Assembly: GCA_021816935.1 (NCBI GenBank)
Contig: JAKAWR010000004.1
Location: 141,300-205,299 of the forward strand
Length of the DNA stretch: 64,000 nucleotides
Direction of reading: 5' to 3'
DNA from: Actinomycetes bacterium
GTDB lineage: Bacteria; Actinomycetota; Acidimicrobiia; Acidimicrobiales; JAMCPL01
The notes below the pieces were generated by a model. That model ran no database searches and was not told the DNA's origin. It saw nothing but the letters and a program-made list of their open reading frames with translations. Below, piece by piece: positions 15,722 through 24,223 of this stretch (within the stretch, counting starts at the first letter, position 1; each line of letters begins with the position of its first letter). Both the position numbers and the translations under genes were made by a program.

Positions 15722-16939
15722 GTGGACCAGATGAGAATGACCGCGGCCATACTTCTGAGTGCCGTTGTACTGTTGACCGGTTGCGGCCATTTTGACCACA
15801 AGACAGTCCCGGCACCGTCCACCCAGCCGGGGTCCACTGGCGCTCCGGCCGTTTCAGCGTTATCTGTTCCGCCCGGCGGCTGGCTCGGATCGCCGGTCGG
15901 ATCCGTACACGTGCTTGTTTCGCGTTACGGAGGTCGAGCTTCATGGAGTCCCGAGGGCATGATCGCGTACAGCATGCTCGATCACGTTGTCAACGGAACC
16001 AGGTACGCTGATATCTATGTCATGAACGGTAACGGTACAGGGCAACGCTGTATTACCTGCGACAATCCGCTCGTCCCGCACTTGAGCAATGACGTGCCCG
16101 TGTGGGATCCCAATGGTCGCTTGATAGTGTTCGAAGGGCAGAACCCGTCGCTGGGCCCGATCTCTCCTCATCTGTCACAGGGCGGCGCGGGTTTCAACAA
16201 CGACCTGTGGGCAATCACTCCGAACGGTCGGCATGCATGGAAGCTCACCTCCACCCGGCGCGGCGAAGCCGTGCTGCATCCCCAGTTCTCCCCCAACGGG
16301 AAGGAGCTGGTATGGGCGGCCTATGATCATCTCAGCGGCCTCCGCGGGCTGCTGCATCGTGGCCAGTGGGATATACACACGGCAGTTTTCTCCGTGAATA
16401 GTGCCGGTATGCCCACCCTTGCCGATCAGCATGTATACAGGCCCGGGCCCGCAACCCCCGCCGCTTTTTACGAAACGCACGTCGTGACAGGCGGGGGCAC
16501 AATTGTGTTCTCTTCGAATATGGACAGCCCGTACCAGTACTCCTGCCGAGGCTGCGCTCTGGGTATCTGGGAATGGAACCCGCAAAGCAGTGCGCCCGCA
16601 ACACTGCTCACCCCTGATACCTCCACCTGGAACGAACATGCCGCGCTGAGCCCCTCCGGCAGGCATATTGCCTGGATAAGCAGCCGGGGAGAACAATTCA
16701 CGCCCTCCAGCCAGTGGGGCAAGACGCTTCGCACCGACTGGTGGCTGATGTCGCCCAACGGATCGCACGCTGTCCGGGCCACCTACTTCAATACGCCGGA
16801 CACTCCCAACCTCAGGGTGATCTGTGCTGAGGGTTCCTGGAATCCCACCGGGACAGCCATTGTTGCCACCGTTGACGTGATTCAGGGAAGCGCCGCCAAT
16901 ACCGAGATCATCGTCATTTCATTTCGTGCACCCCAGTAA
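15722..16939 (+). CDS. TolB-like beta-propeller lipoprotein
   Basis: The N-terminus is a lipoprotein signal (ILLSAVVLLTGC). The rest, about 380 residues, consists of propeller blades with the WD40-like/TolB pattern: ASWSPEGMIAYS, PVWDPNGRLIVFEG, PQFSPNGKELVWAA, ALSPSGRHIAWISS and GSWNPTGTAIVATV. Several Cys pairs (CITC, SCRGC) suggest disulfides on the outer face of the membrane. A binding or sensing role is likely; no ligand can be named. ATG within the first four codons (MRM) may be the true start. The 3' end overlaps the convergent mutase gene by 26 nt. Confidence 0.78.
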   Translation: MDQMRMTAAILLSAVVLLTGCGHFDHKTVPAPSTQPGSTGAPAVSALSVPPGGWLGSPVGSVHVLVSRYGGRASWSPEGMIAYSMLDHVVNGTRYADIYVMNGNGTGQRCITCDNPLVPHLSNDVPVWDPNGRLIVFEGQNPSLGPISPHLSQGGAGFNNDLWAITPNGRHAWKLTSTRRGEAVLHPQFSPNGKELVWAAYDHLSGLRGLLHRGQWDIHTAVFSVNSAGMPTLADQHVYRPGPATPAAFYETHVVTGGGTIVFSSNMDSPYQYSCRGCALGIWEWNPQSSAPATLLTPDTSTWNEHAALSPSGRHIAWISSRGEQFTPSSQWGKTLRTDWWLMSPNGSHAVRATYFNTPDTPNLRVICAEGSWNPTGTAIVATVDVIQGSAANTEIIVISFRAPQ

Positions 16940-18977
16940 TGGGGACGTTTACCGGGACTGCGGACGAGGCGTTTTGTTCCGCGAGGTCGGCCATCTCTGA
17001 CATGATCTGGCCGAGTAGGAAGTCCTTCGGGGTGTAAACCCTGCTGACCCCGGCGGCAACCAGGGCCTTCACATCGCCGTCCGGCACGATGCCCCCGACC
17101 ACCACCGGGGCGGCCACCTTCATTTCCCGCATCAGCCGGATGATCTCCGGAACGAGCTCCATGTGGCTGCCGGAAAGTATAGAGATGCCGACGATATCGA
17201 CGTCCTCGTCCCTGGCCACCTGAGCAATCTGGGCCGGCGTCGACCGTATTCCCTGGTAGATAACCTCAAAGCCGGCGTCCCGAGCGGCCAGTGCTACCTG
17301 CTCGGCACCGTTGGAATGACCGTCGAGCCCCGGTTTCGCCACGAGCATCCTCGGGGCGCGCCCGTACCTGGATGCGAAATTCCCGGTACGGGCCGACGCA
17401 CCGTCAAGCTCCCGCCGCCGGGCAGGCCCTGCGGGCGCCCGGTTGGTGCTGGCGATCCCCGTAGGGGCCCGGTAGTCGCCGAAGGTCTCACGTAGAGCGC
17501 CCGCCCACTCTCCGGTGGTACCTCCCGCAAGGGCGAGCTCGATCGTGGGGTCCATGACGTTGACTCCGGCGCCGGCGGACCTCCGGAGAGCGTCGAGTGC
17601 GCGGTCGACCGTGTGGCCGTCCCTTTTCCTCCGCCATTGCACCAGGTCGTCCCTGAGCGCATCCTCCACAGCAGGATCTACCCGGACGATCGTCGGGATG
17701 CCGCCAGCCGCGGCCAGGAAGGACGGCTCCGTTTCAGTGAAGGCGTTCACGCCGACGACGGGGCGCTCGCCCGACGCGATCTGGGACACGCGTTCCTGCT
17801 GGCTGGCCACAAGCCTTGTTTTCAGGGTGTCCACCGAATGGAAGGCTCCCCCGACCGATACTATTTCCTGCAGCTCGACCCAGGATGCCTCTTCGATCTC
17901 CGCGGTGAGTGCGTCGACCACGTGCGAACCTTCGAAAATGTCACCGTACTCCAGCAGGTCGGTCTCGTAGGCGAGCACCTGTTGCATCCTGAGCGACCAC
18001 TGCTGGTCCCAGGGGCGCGGTAGCCCGAGGGCCTCGTTCCAAGCCGGCAGCTGGATCGCGCGCGCTCTCGTGTCGCGTGAAAGAGTCACTCCGAGAGCTT
18101 CCAGCATAATGCGAGCGACGTTGTTCTCCGGCTGGGCCTCCGTCAGGCCGAGCGAGTTGACCTGTACGCCGTACCTGAACCTCCGCAGCGCCGGATCGGC
18201 GACGCCGTAGCGCTCGAGGCAGATCCGGTCCCAGTTGCGGGCGAAGGCCCGAAGCTTACAGACCTCCTCGACGAAACGGATGCCTGCGTTTACAAAGAAC
18301 GATATCCTCCCGACGACTCCGGGAAACTCGTCGGGGGAGATCTGGCCCGACGCTCGTACTGCGTCGAGGACATCGACCGCGTTCGCGAGTGCGTACGCGA
18401 TCTCCTGAACCGAGGTGGAGCCTGCTTCCTGCAGGTGGTAGCCGCAGATGTTGACCGGATTCCACTTCGGCATGTTCCTGAAGGTGTATACGATCACGTC
18501 CACCGTGAGGCGCAGGCTGTCCTTGGGAGGGAAGATGAAAGCGCCTCTCGAAAGGTACTCCTTCAAGATGTCGTTCTGAGTGGTTCCGGTGAGCAAATCG
18601 AGCGCCGCTCCGGCTCGCATGGCGTGCGCGGCGTAGAGGCCGAGTAGCCACGGTGCCGTGGCGTTGATCGTCATGGAGGTGTTCATTCGCTCGACAGGGA
18701 TCGAGTCCATCAGCTCGCCCATGTGACCCAGGTGGACGACCGGTACGCCGACTTTGCCCACCTCGCCGCGGGCTTCGGGAGCATCGGGGTCGTAGCCGGT
18801 CTGGGTGGGAAGATCGAAGGCGATGGAAAGGCCGGTCTGACCCTTGGCCAGGTTCATCCGGTAGAGCTCGTTGGAGGCGCGCGCGCTCGTGTGGCCGGAA
18901 TATGTCCGCATCACCCACGGCTTGTCGCGTTGCGCCAACCTTGCGAGTCTCGTGGCGCCCGTGGCAGCCGGCGCCAC
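16914..18977 (-). CDS. meaA: Adenosylcobalamin-dependent ethylmalonyl-CoA mutase-type enzyme
   Basis: The catalytic part opens with DKPWVMRTYSGH and has AFDLPTQTGYD, RMNTSMTINATAPWLLGLY and NICGYHLQEAGSTSVQE. The B12 domain has KPGLDGHSNGAEQ (the DxHxxG cobalt ligand motif) and ILSGSHMELV. The wording follows ethylmalonyl-CoA mutase (Ecm/MeaA) more closely than methylmalonyl-CoA mutase, and no small subunit is adjacent. In the ethylmalonyl-CoA pathway it converts ethylmalonyl-CoA to methylsuccinyl-CoA. The gene lies 139 nt after the 3-hydroxybutyryl-CoA dehydrogenase. The start is uncertain: the frame is open to 19241 inside that gene, but GTG 18977, just upstream of the conserved part, gives the normal length of about 687 residues. 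Confidence 0.88.
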   Translation of the reverse strand: MAPAATGATRLARLAQRDKPWVMRTYSGHTSARASNELYRMNLAKGQTGLSIAFDLPTQTGYDPDAPEARGEVGKVGVPVVHLGHMGELMDSIPVERMNTSMTINATAPWLLGLYAAHAMRAGAALDLLTGTTQNDILKEYLSRGAFIFPPKDSLRLTVDVIVYTFRNMPKWNPVNICGYHLQEAGSTSVQEIAYALANAVDVLDAVRASGQISPDEFPGVVGRISFFVNAGIRFVEEVCKLRAFARNWDRICLERYGVADPALRRFRYGVQVNSLGLTEAQPENNVARIMLEALGVTLSRDTRARAIQLPAWNEALGLPRPWDQQWSLRMQQVLAYETDLLEYGDIFEGSHVVDALTAEIEEASWVELQEIVSVGGAFHSVDTLKTRLVASQQERVSQIASGERPVVGVNAFTETEPSFLAAAGGIPTIVRVDPAVEDALRDDLVQWRRKRDGHTVDRALDALRRSAGAGVNVMDPTIELALAGGTTGEWAGALRETFGDYRAPTGIASTNRAPAGPARRRELDGASARTGNFASRYGRAPRMLVAKPGLDGHSNGAEQVALAARDAGFEVIYQGIRSTPAQIAQVARDEDVDIVGISILSGSHMELVPEIIRLMREMKVAAPVVVGGIVPDGDVKALVAAGVSRVYTPKDFLLGQIMSEMADLAEQNASSAVPVNVPITGVHEMK

Positions 18978-19116
18978 GGCTTCCCCCTGCGCTCCAGTGT
19001 TGGTCTTGGTGTCTCCTCCCGCACCCGGGGACCCGTCGCCTTCCAGCGGGGTCGAAGGTGGGCGCGTGCCCGCCCGCCGATCAGCGCTCCCGGGGGGGTC
19101 AGTGGGCGTGAAGGGG

Positions 19117-19974
19117 TCAGTGGTCGTGATAGTCGTAGAACCCCCTTCCCGACTTGCGGCCGAGCAGTTCGGCGGCCACCATCCGCCGCAGCAACGGTAC
19201 GGCTGCATAGTTAGGATCGCGATATTCATCGTAGAGCGCATCGAGGATCGCGGTCGAGGTGTCGATTCCCACGAGGTCGAGCAACGTAAACGGCCCCATG
19301 GGGAAACCGCAGCCCCCCTTCATTGCCGAGTCTATGTCCTCCATGACCGCCACTCCCTGCTCGAGCATCCTGACCGCATTGTTCAGGTACGGGAAGAGCA
19401 GGGCATTGACGATGAAACCTGCCCGGTCCTGTGCCACGACCGGGTTCTTCCCGCACGCACGAGCCAGCTCAATGGCCGTCTCGATCGTCTCCTCGGACGC
19501 TGTGATCGGCTTTACGACTTCGACCAGCTCCATCACCGGTGCCGGATTGAAGAAATGGATGCCGCAGACGCGATCCGGCCGGCCGGTCTCCATTGCCAGC
19601 TCGACGACTGGCAATGTGGATGTGTTCGTCGCGAGGACGGCCTCTTCCTTGCACACCCGGTCCAGCTCCAGGAAAATATGTCTCTTCGCTTCAAGATCCT
19701 CGACTATGGACTCGACGACGATGTCGCAGCCGGCCAAGTCGGAGAAGTCGGACGTGACCGTGATGCGCGACAAAACCGCCTCCTGCTCTTGCGGCGTGAT
19801 CTTTCCCTTGTCGAGCTGCCTGGCAAGGGATTTCTCTATACCGGCAAGCATGGCATCTGCAGTGGACCGCGAGCGCGACTTCGTAACGACGTTCAAGCCG
19901 CCCTTCGCAACGCACTCGGTAACACCCGTTCCCATGATACCGGCCCCAACGATACCTACGTGTTCAATCTGCAT
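19117..19974 (-). CDS. 3-hydroxybutyryl-CoA dehydrogenase
   Basis: The protein has the NAD(P)-binding motif GIVGAGIMGTG at the N-terminus, NTSTLPV, and the catalytic GIHFFNPAPVMELVEVV with His; the C-terminal dimer domain includes VAQDRAGFIVNALLFPYLN and GCGFPMGPFTLLD. At 285 residues it is a standard single-function enzyme. It interconverts acetoacetyl-CoA and 3-hydroxybutyryl-CoA, feeding either PHB/butyryl metabolism or the ethylmalonyl-CoA pathway; the downstream mutase favours the second. No ribosome site precedes the ATG; the -10 box ends 8 nt upstream, so the mRNA is probably leaderless. Confidence 0.93.
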   Translation of the reverse strand: MQIEHVGIVGAGIMGTGVTECVAKGGLNVVTKSRSRSTADAMLAGIEKSLARQLDKGKITPQEQEAVLSRITVTSDFSDLAGCDIVVESIVEDLEAKRHIFLELDRVCKEEAVLATNTSTLPVVELAMETGRPDRVCGIHFFNPAPVMELVEVVKPITASEETIETAIELARACGKNPVVAQDRAGFIVNALLFPYLNNAVRMLEQGVAVMEDIDSAMKGGCGFPMGPFTLLDLVGIDTSTAILDALYDEYRDPNYAAVPLLRRMVAAELLGRKSGRGFYDYHDH

Positions 19975-19982
19975 GGAGCGTA

Positions 19983-20009
19983 ATCATAGTGTAGCCGCCT
20001 CCAGATCAA
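19983..20009 (-). promoter_or_regulatory. Probable promoter giving a leaderless 3-hydroxybutyryl-CoA dehydrogenase mRNA
   Basis: On the minus strand TTGATC is followed after 15 nt by TATGAT, which ends 8 nt before the ATG. The spacer is short, so the -35 assignment is weak; the -10 position is convincing. Confidence 0.5.
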
Positions 20010-20083
20010 ATTCGGACCCCGGGAGCTGAACCGTGGAACAGGCGAGGACCCTCCTGAACCCAGTGCACCGTCTCATAAATAAC

Positions 20084-20122
20084 GGGTCTTCGGATCTGAA
20101 GGGGGAACAGATTCGAAGACCC
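20084..20122 (-). terminator. Long imperfect hairpin between glycosyltransferase and dehydrogenase genes
   Basis: GGGTCTTCG-G-ATCT and AGAT-T-CGAAGACCC form a 14-bp stem (one G-U) around an 11-nt loop. It lies after the stop of the glycosyltransferase operon and before the dehydrogenase promoter, so it may be a terminator or RNA-stabilising end, but no T tract follows on either strand. Confidence 0.5.
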
Positions 20123-20294
20123 GACTGTCCTCCATGCCCCATCCTGGGTCCTCGGAACCGCATGAAGGGTGGACTCCACTTTCAGAGAGCCAGGCCAACG
20201 GGCACCGGGCGCTACGCTCCGGCAGGTCGGGCTCGGACACCGAGCACGGCAAACACCGGCTCGGTGTGGCGAGTAGGTAGGTTATGGCTTACGG

Positions 20295-21527
20295 TTACGG
20301 GGTGAAGGGCGGGCTTGCCGGACCCCATGTCACGATGGCAAGCACGGCCATCAGGATTGCCGACACCGCGACTGCCGGACCGAACCATCGCCGGGGCATG
20401 CGGGCTCCGAGCAGGGCAAGCAGGGGGAAAGCCCTAAGGGCCACGCGCGGAGTCCAGCCGATGACCGGCGATGCTGCTCCTACCGCGAGTATTGCAAGTA
20501 CGAAACTTGTCATGACGGCGCCGGGTCTTACCCGGATGAACAGGAAGAACAGCAGCAGAACCACGATTGCGCTTGATGCCTTGACCGTACCGTTGATGTT
20601 GTTGAATCCGTGCAGGAAGAGCCATGAGAATACCCCCGGTATGCTTGCCGCGGGTACGCCACCCTGCCAGCCTCGCCGCTGCGTTATGATCCAGGCAAGA
20701 GGCGTTCCCACTTCTACCCAGAGATATGCGAAAAAGGCAAGGACGCCGAGCGGCGCGAGAGCTACCGCAGCCCACGACGTGCGGTCGCGGTGATCGCGAA
20801 TGGCGGTCCAGGCGGCAACCGCGCACGGCACGATCATGAGAACGCCGAGTGGATCGGTGGCTCCCGCCAGCGCGGCGAATAGGCCGGCCAGTGCCCAGCG
20901 TCGCCTCTTGAGCGCCAGGAAGGCGAGAGCGCACGTCGTGATGAGTAGCCCCTCACCGTAGATCATGCTCAGAACGAATGAGGCTGGGGAGAAAAGGACC
21001 AGCGCCGTTCCCCTGTCTGCCGCTTCGGCGTCCTCGGTTTCGCGCAGCAGCCACCACACTGCTATTGCCGCGGTGATACTCGTGGCAAAGGTTGCCAGTA
21101 GGCCGGATCTCGTATAGTCGATCGTCAGTATGAAGTGTGTGAACCGTATCAGTAGGGGCAGCGCAGGGAAGAAGCCGAGAGCCGACTGAGCTGCATTCCC
21201 GTGACCGGGTAGCAGGTAGTGGGGGTATCCCTTGGCAGCCGCCAGGTACCACTGGCTGTCCCATGAGGTGATCTCGTTCCCGAGCGACTGTTTTGTGACC
21301 ATCGAGAGCGCTCCGGCGACAAGCAGCACGCCGATCCGGGACGCGACGGCGATTCCGGCGGGTCGGAGGGACGGCTTTGCGACCAGGGCAACCCTGTCAC
21401 GAAGAGACGGGTGCGCTTTGCTGGCGCCCGTGACAGGCGCGACGCGTGGTTCGGGTCTTGCGGGTAGATCGAGTCCCGGGGGAGACTCGGGTTCGGAAGG
21501 TGGCATCAAGCCGGCCGGTCGATGCAT
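20295..21527 (-). CDS. PIG-V-like GT-C mannosyltransferase
   Basis: After about 60 mostly polar residues the 410-residue protein has some eight or nine transmembrane segments. The first outside loop contains SWDSQWYLAAAKGYPHYL, the acidic motif of PIG-V/GT76-like membrane mannosyltransferases that use polyprenyl-phosphate sugars. A GFFPALPLLIR motif and SMIYGEGLLI follow, as in that family. ATG 21527 is preferred: it lies 14 nt after the upstream stop with TAAGG in between. A longer reading of the same frame runs through the upstream gene but is only its shadow. It forms an operon with the GT87 gene and probably builds an envelope glycan or glycolipid. Confidence 0.75.
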   Translation of the reverse strand: MHRPAGLMPPSEPESPPGLDLPARPEPRVAPVTGASKAHPSLRDRVALVAKPSLRPAGIAVASRIGVLLVAGALSMVTKQSLGNEITSWDSQWYLAAAKGYPHYLLPGHGNAAQSALGFFPALPLLIRFTHFILTIDYTRSGLLATFATSITAAIAVWWLLRETEDAEAADRGTALVLFSPASFVLSMIYGEGLLITTCALAFLALKRRRWALAGLFAALAGATDPLGVLMIVPCAVAAWTAIRDHRDRTSWAAVALAPLGVLAFFAYLWVEVGTPLAWIITQRRGWQGGVPAASIPGVFSWLFLHGFNNINGTVKASSAIVVLLLFFLFIRVRPGAVMTSFVLAILAVGAASPVIGWTPRVALRAFPLLALLGARMPRRWFGPAVAVSAILMAVLAIVTWGPASPPFTP

Positions 21528-21541
21528 GATCGGTATCGACC

Positions 21542-22861
21542 TTACCAGGTCGCGCCCTGTTGCTCCGGTTCGGGCGCCTCGTCCAGCAACCCCCTGGGTG
21601 CCAGCGAGGTTCTCTTCCGACCAGCGGCGGGCGTAGAGCCTGCCCGTCGACCGTCCCATGCCCAGATCCCGATAAGGGCGATGGCGGATGTCGCGAGCGA
21701 GTCGCCGGCGACGGGTGCCAGCGGACCGAGTGGGATCCCATGACTTTTCCACCAGTAAAGTCCCGAGATCGCCACGGCGAGCAGGAGCCAGAGTGCCGCT
21801 CCCGGTGTACGTCTTTCGTGCAGGCCGAGCCCACCTGGCGTGCCGAACAGCACGACCGGCGCAAGGGCGAGCCAGCTCCACTCGTGACTCCAGGAAATGG
21901 GGGAGATGAGCAACCCGGCGATTGCCACGACCAGCAGAGCGCTGGTGAGCGGGTGTTGTGCCTGCAGGAGGCGGCGGGCGAGGAGGGCCGCCGTAGCCAG
22001 CGTAGCCAGGCTTAGCGCGACCCAGAGGATCGTGGAGGCCGGGCTGGTTATGTGCAGGCGGGCGATGATGCCTGTCCAGGCCTGGTTGCCTACGTAGGAA
22101 GCTGGCCCGATGTGCTTCTCCTCGGTAGGGAAATGCAGGAAATAACGCGCGCCGTCGGCGGGGAGGAGAGTCCAAGTTGCCACCGTGAGAACGACGAATG
22201 TCACCGCGGCGCGCACCGCGGCGCGCCGGTCGTTGTCGACAATGAAGACGACGACGAAAATGAGCGGGGTGAACTTTATCGCCGCGGCGACGCCGGTTAG
22301 GATGCCGCGGGCAGGGCTCTTGCGATGCAGCACATCGGTTGCAACCAGGCCGACAAGCAGGACGTCGATCTGGCCCAGCGTGAAATTGGAACGAACGGGC
22401 TCGACGGCGCTGATGGCAAGACCGGCCAGGAGCGCGGCAACGACCAGGCGGCGCCAGCGGTTTCGTGCGATGGTGCCGGTCGTGAAGACATCGCGTAGCG
22501 CCATGGAGAACACGGCCACGAGAACGGCGGCGCTCGCGGCGGGCCACAGGTATTCGACCAGGTGAAAAGGCAGCGCAGACAGCGGGCTCATAACCAGGAA
22601 TACGAAAGGCGGGTAGGTGGCGTCGAGGTGAGACGTGCCGAATGGCTGGTCGTAAGGCATCTGGCCTTTCAGCACGGCGTGGCTTGCCCCCATGTACACC
22701 TGCAGATCCCCGAACTGAGCGTTCGACCACCAGAAGATCAGGCCATACGCCGCGAGCAGCACGACCGCTGCTGCGAACGCCACCAGCCAAGTCGGAGAAG
22801 AGGCGATCCGAGACGCCGCCCGTGCAACGGCTCGCCGGCACTGTTCTTCTCCGCCTGCCAC
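21542..22861 (-). CDS. GT87-family membrane glycosyltransferase
   Basis: The 439-residue protein has about ten transmembrane helices, beginning at about residue 25. The first loop carries GDLQVYMGASHAVLKGQMPYD and then TYPPFVFLVMSPL, the DUF2029/GT87 signature of polyprenol-phosphate-dependent mannosyl- or arabinosyltransferases. Further typical pieces are NFTLGQIDVLLVGL and SWSHEWSWLALAPVVL. It is first in a two-gene operon with a PIG-V-like enzyme, which fits stepwise sugar transfer outside the membrane. The start is GTG. A partial family 3 repeat lies 10 bp upstream and must contribute to its 5' region. Confidence 0.82.
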   Translation of the reverse strand: MAGGEEQCRRAVARAASRIASSPTWLVAFAAAVVLLAAYGLIFWWSNAQFGDLQVYMGASHAVLKGQMPYDQPFGTSHLDATYPPFVFLVMSPLSALPFHLVEYLWPAASAAVLVAVFSMALRDVFTTGTIARNRWRRLVVAALLAGLAISAVEPVRSNFTLGQIDVLLVGLVATDVLHRKSPARGILTGVAAAIKFTPLIFVVVFIVDNDRRAAVRAAVTFVVLTVATWTLLPADGARYFLHFPTEEKHIGPASYVGNQAWTGIIARLHITSPASTILWVALSLATLATAALLARRLLQAQHPLTSALLVVAIAGLLISPISWSHEWSWLALAPVVLFGTPGGLGLHERRTPGAALWLLLAVAISGLYWWKSHGIPLGPLAPVAGDSLATSAIALIGIWAWDGRRAGSTPAAGRKRTSLAPRGLLDEAPEPEQQGATW

Positions 22862-22871
22862 CGAGCCAGTG

Positions 22872-22906
22872 TAGTGTCCACCGGGTGGTGCGATGCTACT
22901 CGGCGG
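22872..22906. repeat. Partial copy of inverted-repeat element family 3
   Basis: TAGTGTCCACC...TGG.G.GATGCTACTCG.CG matches the right half (reverse complement) of the element at 50646-50746 over about 35 bp with a handful of differences. The rest of the element is missing. Confidence 0.55.
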
Positions 22907-22951
22907 GTAGCGCCTGCGGCGTTCGCCTTTGCCGGGCTCGAACTGGTCTTA

Positions 22952-23156
22952 GGGCCCGTGTCATAATTAATTGAGCGATCCCGACGGCCAGATGACGCCC
23001 CTGGCTGTGTCCTCGTCCTCGATGTACTCCCTGGTACATGCATACAATGTGCTTCGCCATGCCTGTCCCGCAACAGTCCACCGGACTGTTGCGCATCCTT
23101 GCCAGATGACGCCCCTGACTCGCCGGATATCATCCCACTAATTATGACACGGGCCC
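22952..23156. mobile_element. MITE-like element, family 1, copy 1 (205 bp)
   Basis: It is bounded by inverted repeats GGGCCCGTGTCATAATTA(A/G)T and flanked by TTA on both sides, consistent with a 3-bp target duplication. Inside are a repeated GCCAGATGACGCCCCTG near each end and a perfect 11-bp hairpin at 23069-23093 with an ACC loop. A copy of identical length with few changes is at 62035-62239 and a shortened one at 56220-56379. No transposase is encoded; one frame stays open through all copies but resembles nothing. Confidence 0.85.
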
Positions 23157-23208
23157 TTACCGACCGCTGAGCTCCTTGCCCCCCGAGGCTCTATGATTGG
23201 TGGTCACG

Positions 23209-24183
23209 ATGTCAAGTGCAACGCCGGCTACGGCTCAGGCTCAGGCACAACGCTCCCAGCGTGCCCCGATGCTTCTCGACGTGAAGACGAACGCTCTGGA
23301 CGACGGCCCGGGTATCCGGTCGGTGGTGTTCTTCAAGGGCTGCCCCCTCTCCTGCGTCTGGTGTCACAACCCGGAGAGCCGCATGGCAACCCCCGAACTG
23401 TCATTCGACGCTACCGTCTGCATAGCGGGTTCGGGGTGCAGCCGGTGCATCCCAGCGTGCCCGCAGCGCGCGCTGAACCGGCGTAACCCCGGCTTGGTCG
23501 ACCGGGCGGCGTGCGACCTCTGCTTCGCCTGCGTCGATGCCTGCCCGCCGGGAGCGCTCGCCCGCGTCGGGCGGCCTGCCTTAGCCGGCGATATCATGGC
23601 CACTCTGCTGCGGGATAAGCCGTTTTACGAAGCGTCCGGTGGCGGGGTGACGTTTTCCGGCGGAGAGCCGACCCTGCACATGAGGTTCCTCGGTGAGCTT
23701 GCCGGCGAATGCAAGGCCGAGGGTATCCACACCCTGGCCGAGACGGCGGGGGAGTTCGCCTGGGAGAGGTTCGAGCGCTACGTACTGCCGCATGTCGATA
23801 CGGTCTATTACGATATCAAGTTGCTCGATCCCGTGGTCCACCGGAAGTACTGCGGCGTGGCGAACGACCGGATCCTCGGGAACTTCGCGCGCCTGGCGGC
23901 TCTCGCGGCGGCCGGAGATGTGGAGTTGCTGGCCCGGGTCCCGCTCGTTCCCGGGATCACCGACACAGAGGACAATGTTCTGGCCATTGGCGGCTTCCTG
24001 CTCGCTCACGAGGTACGCCGGGTGCGCCTTCTCGATTACAACCCTACATGGGTCGACAAGATAACCAAGATCGGGGCCGTCAACGAGTTCGCCGCGCAGC
24101 CCGCCATGCGAGCCTGGCTGCCGCACGACGCCGTCTCGGACCTTCGCGCCCGCTTGGCCGAGTACGGGATAGAAGCGGCGTGA
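23209..24183 (+). CDS. Glycyl radical enzyme activase (radical SAM)
   Basis: This protein should use S-adenosylmethionine and a 4Fe-4S cluster to place the radical on the Gly of the enzyme encoded next to it. The radical SAM motif is GCPLSCVWC near residue 50, preceded by the family's DGPGIRSVVFFKGC. Residues about 75-115 hold two ferredoxin-like cluster motifs (CSRCIPACP and CDLCFACVDACPPGAL), as in the long activases of dehydratase-type enzymes. TFSGGEPTLH follows. Length 324 is normal. ATG 23209 is preferred to the TTG four codons earlier. The glycyl radical enzyme starts 40 nt downstream. Confidence 0.93.
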   Translation: MSSATPATAQAQAQRSQRAPMLLDVKTNALDDGPGIRSVVFFKGCPLSCVWCHNPESRMATPELSFDATVCIAGSGCSRCIPACPQRALNRRNPGLVDRAACDLCFACVDACPPGALARVGRPALAGDIMATLLRDKPFYEASGGGVTFSGGEPTLHMRFLGELAGECKAEGIHTLAETAGEFAWERFERYVLPHVDTVYYDIKLLDPVVHRKYCGVANDRILGNFARLAALAAAGDVELLARVPLVPGITDTEDNVLAIGGFLLAHEVRRVRLLDYNPTWVDKITKIGAVNEFAAQPAMRAWLPHDAVSDLRARLAEYGIEAA

Positions 24184-24223
24184 CTGCCCGGGAAGGCGTG
24201 ACTGCCCGAAAAGTGAGGTATCC

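Noticed and set aside
20295..22841. Open frame of 848 codons on the minus strand
   Set aside because: The part before 21527 lies out of frame over the GT87 gene and has Arg/Pro-rich shadow composition; only the 410-codon C-terminal part is a real gene.
22952..23156. Small protein encoded by the family 1 element
   Set aside because: The frame is open in all copies but has no ribosome site, no conserved domain and a composition expected from GC-rich repeats; treated as non-coding.
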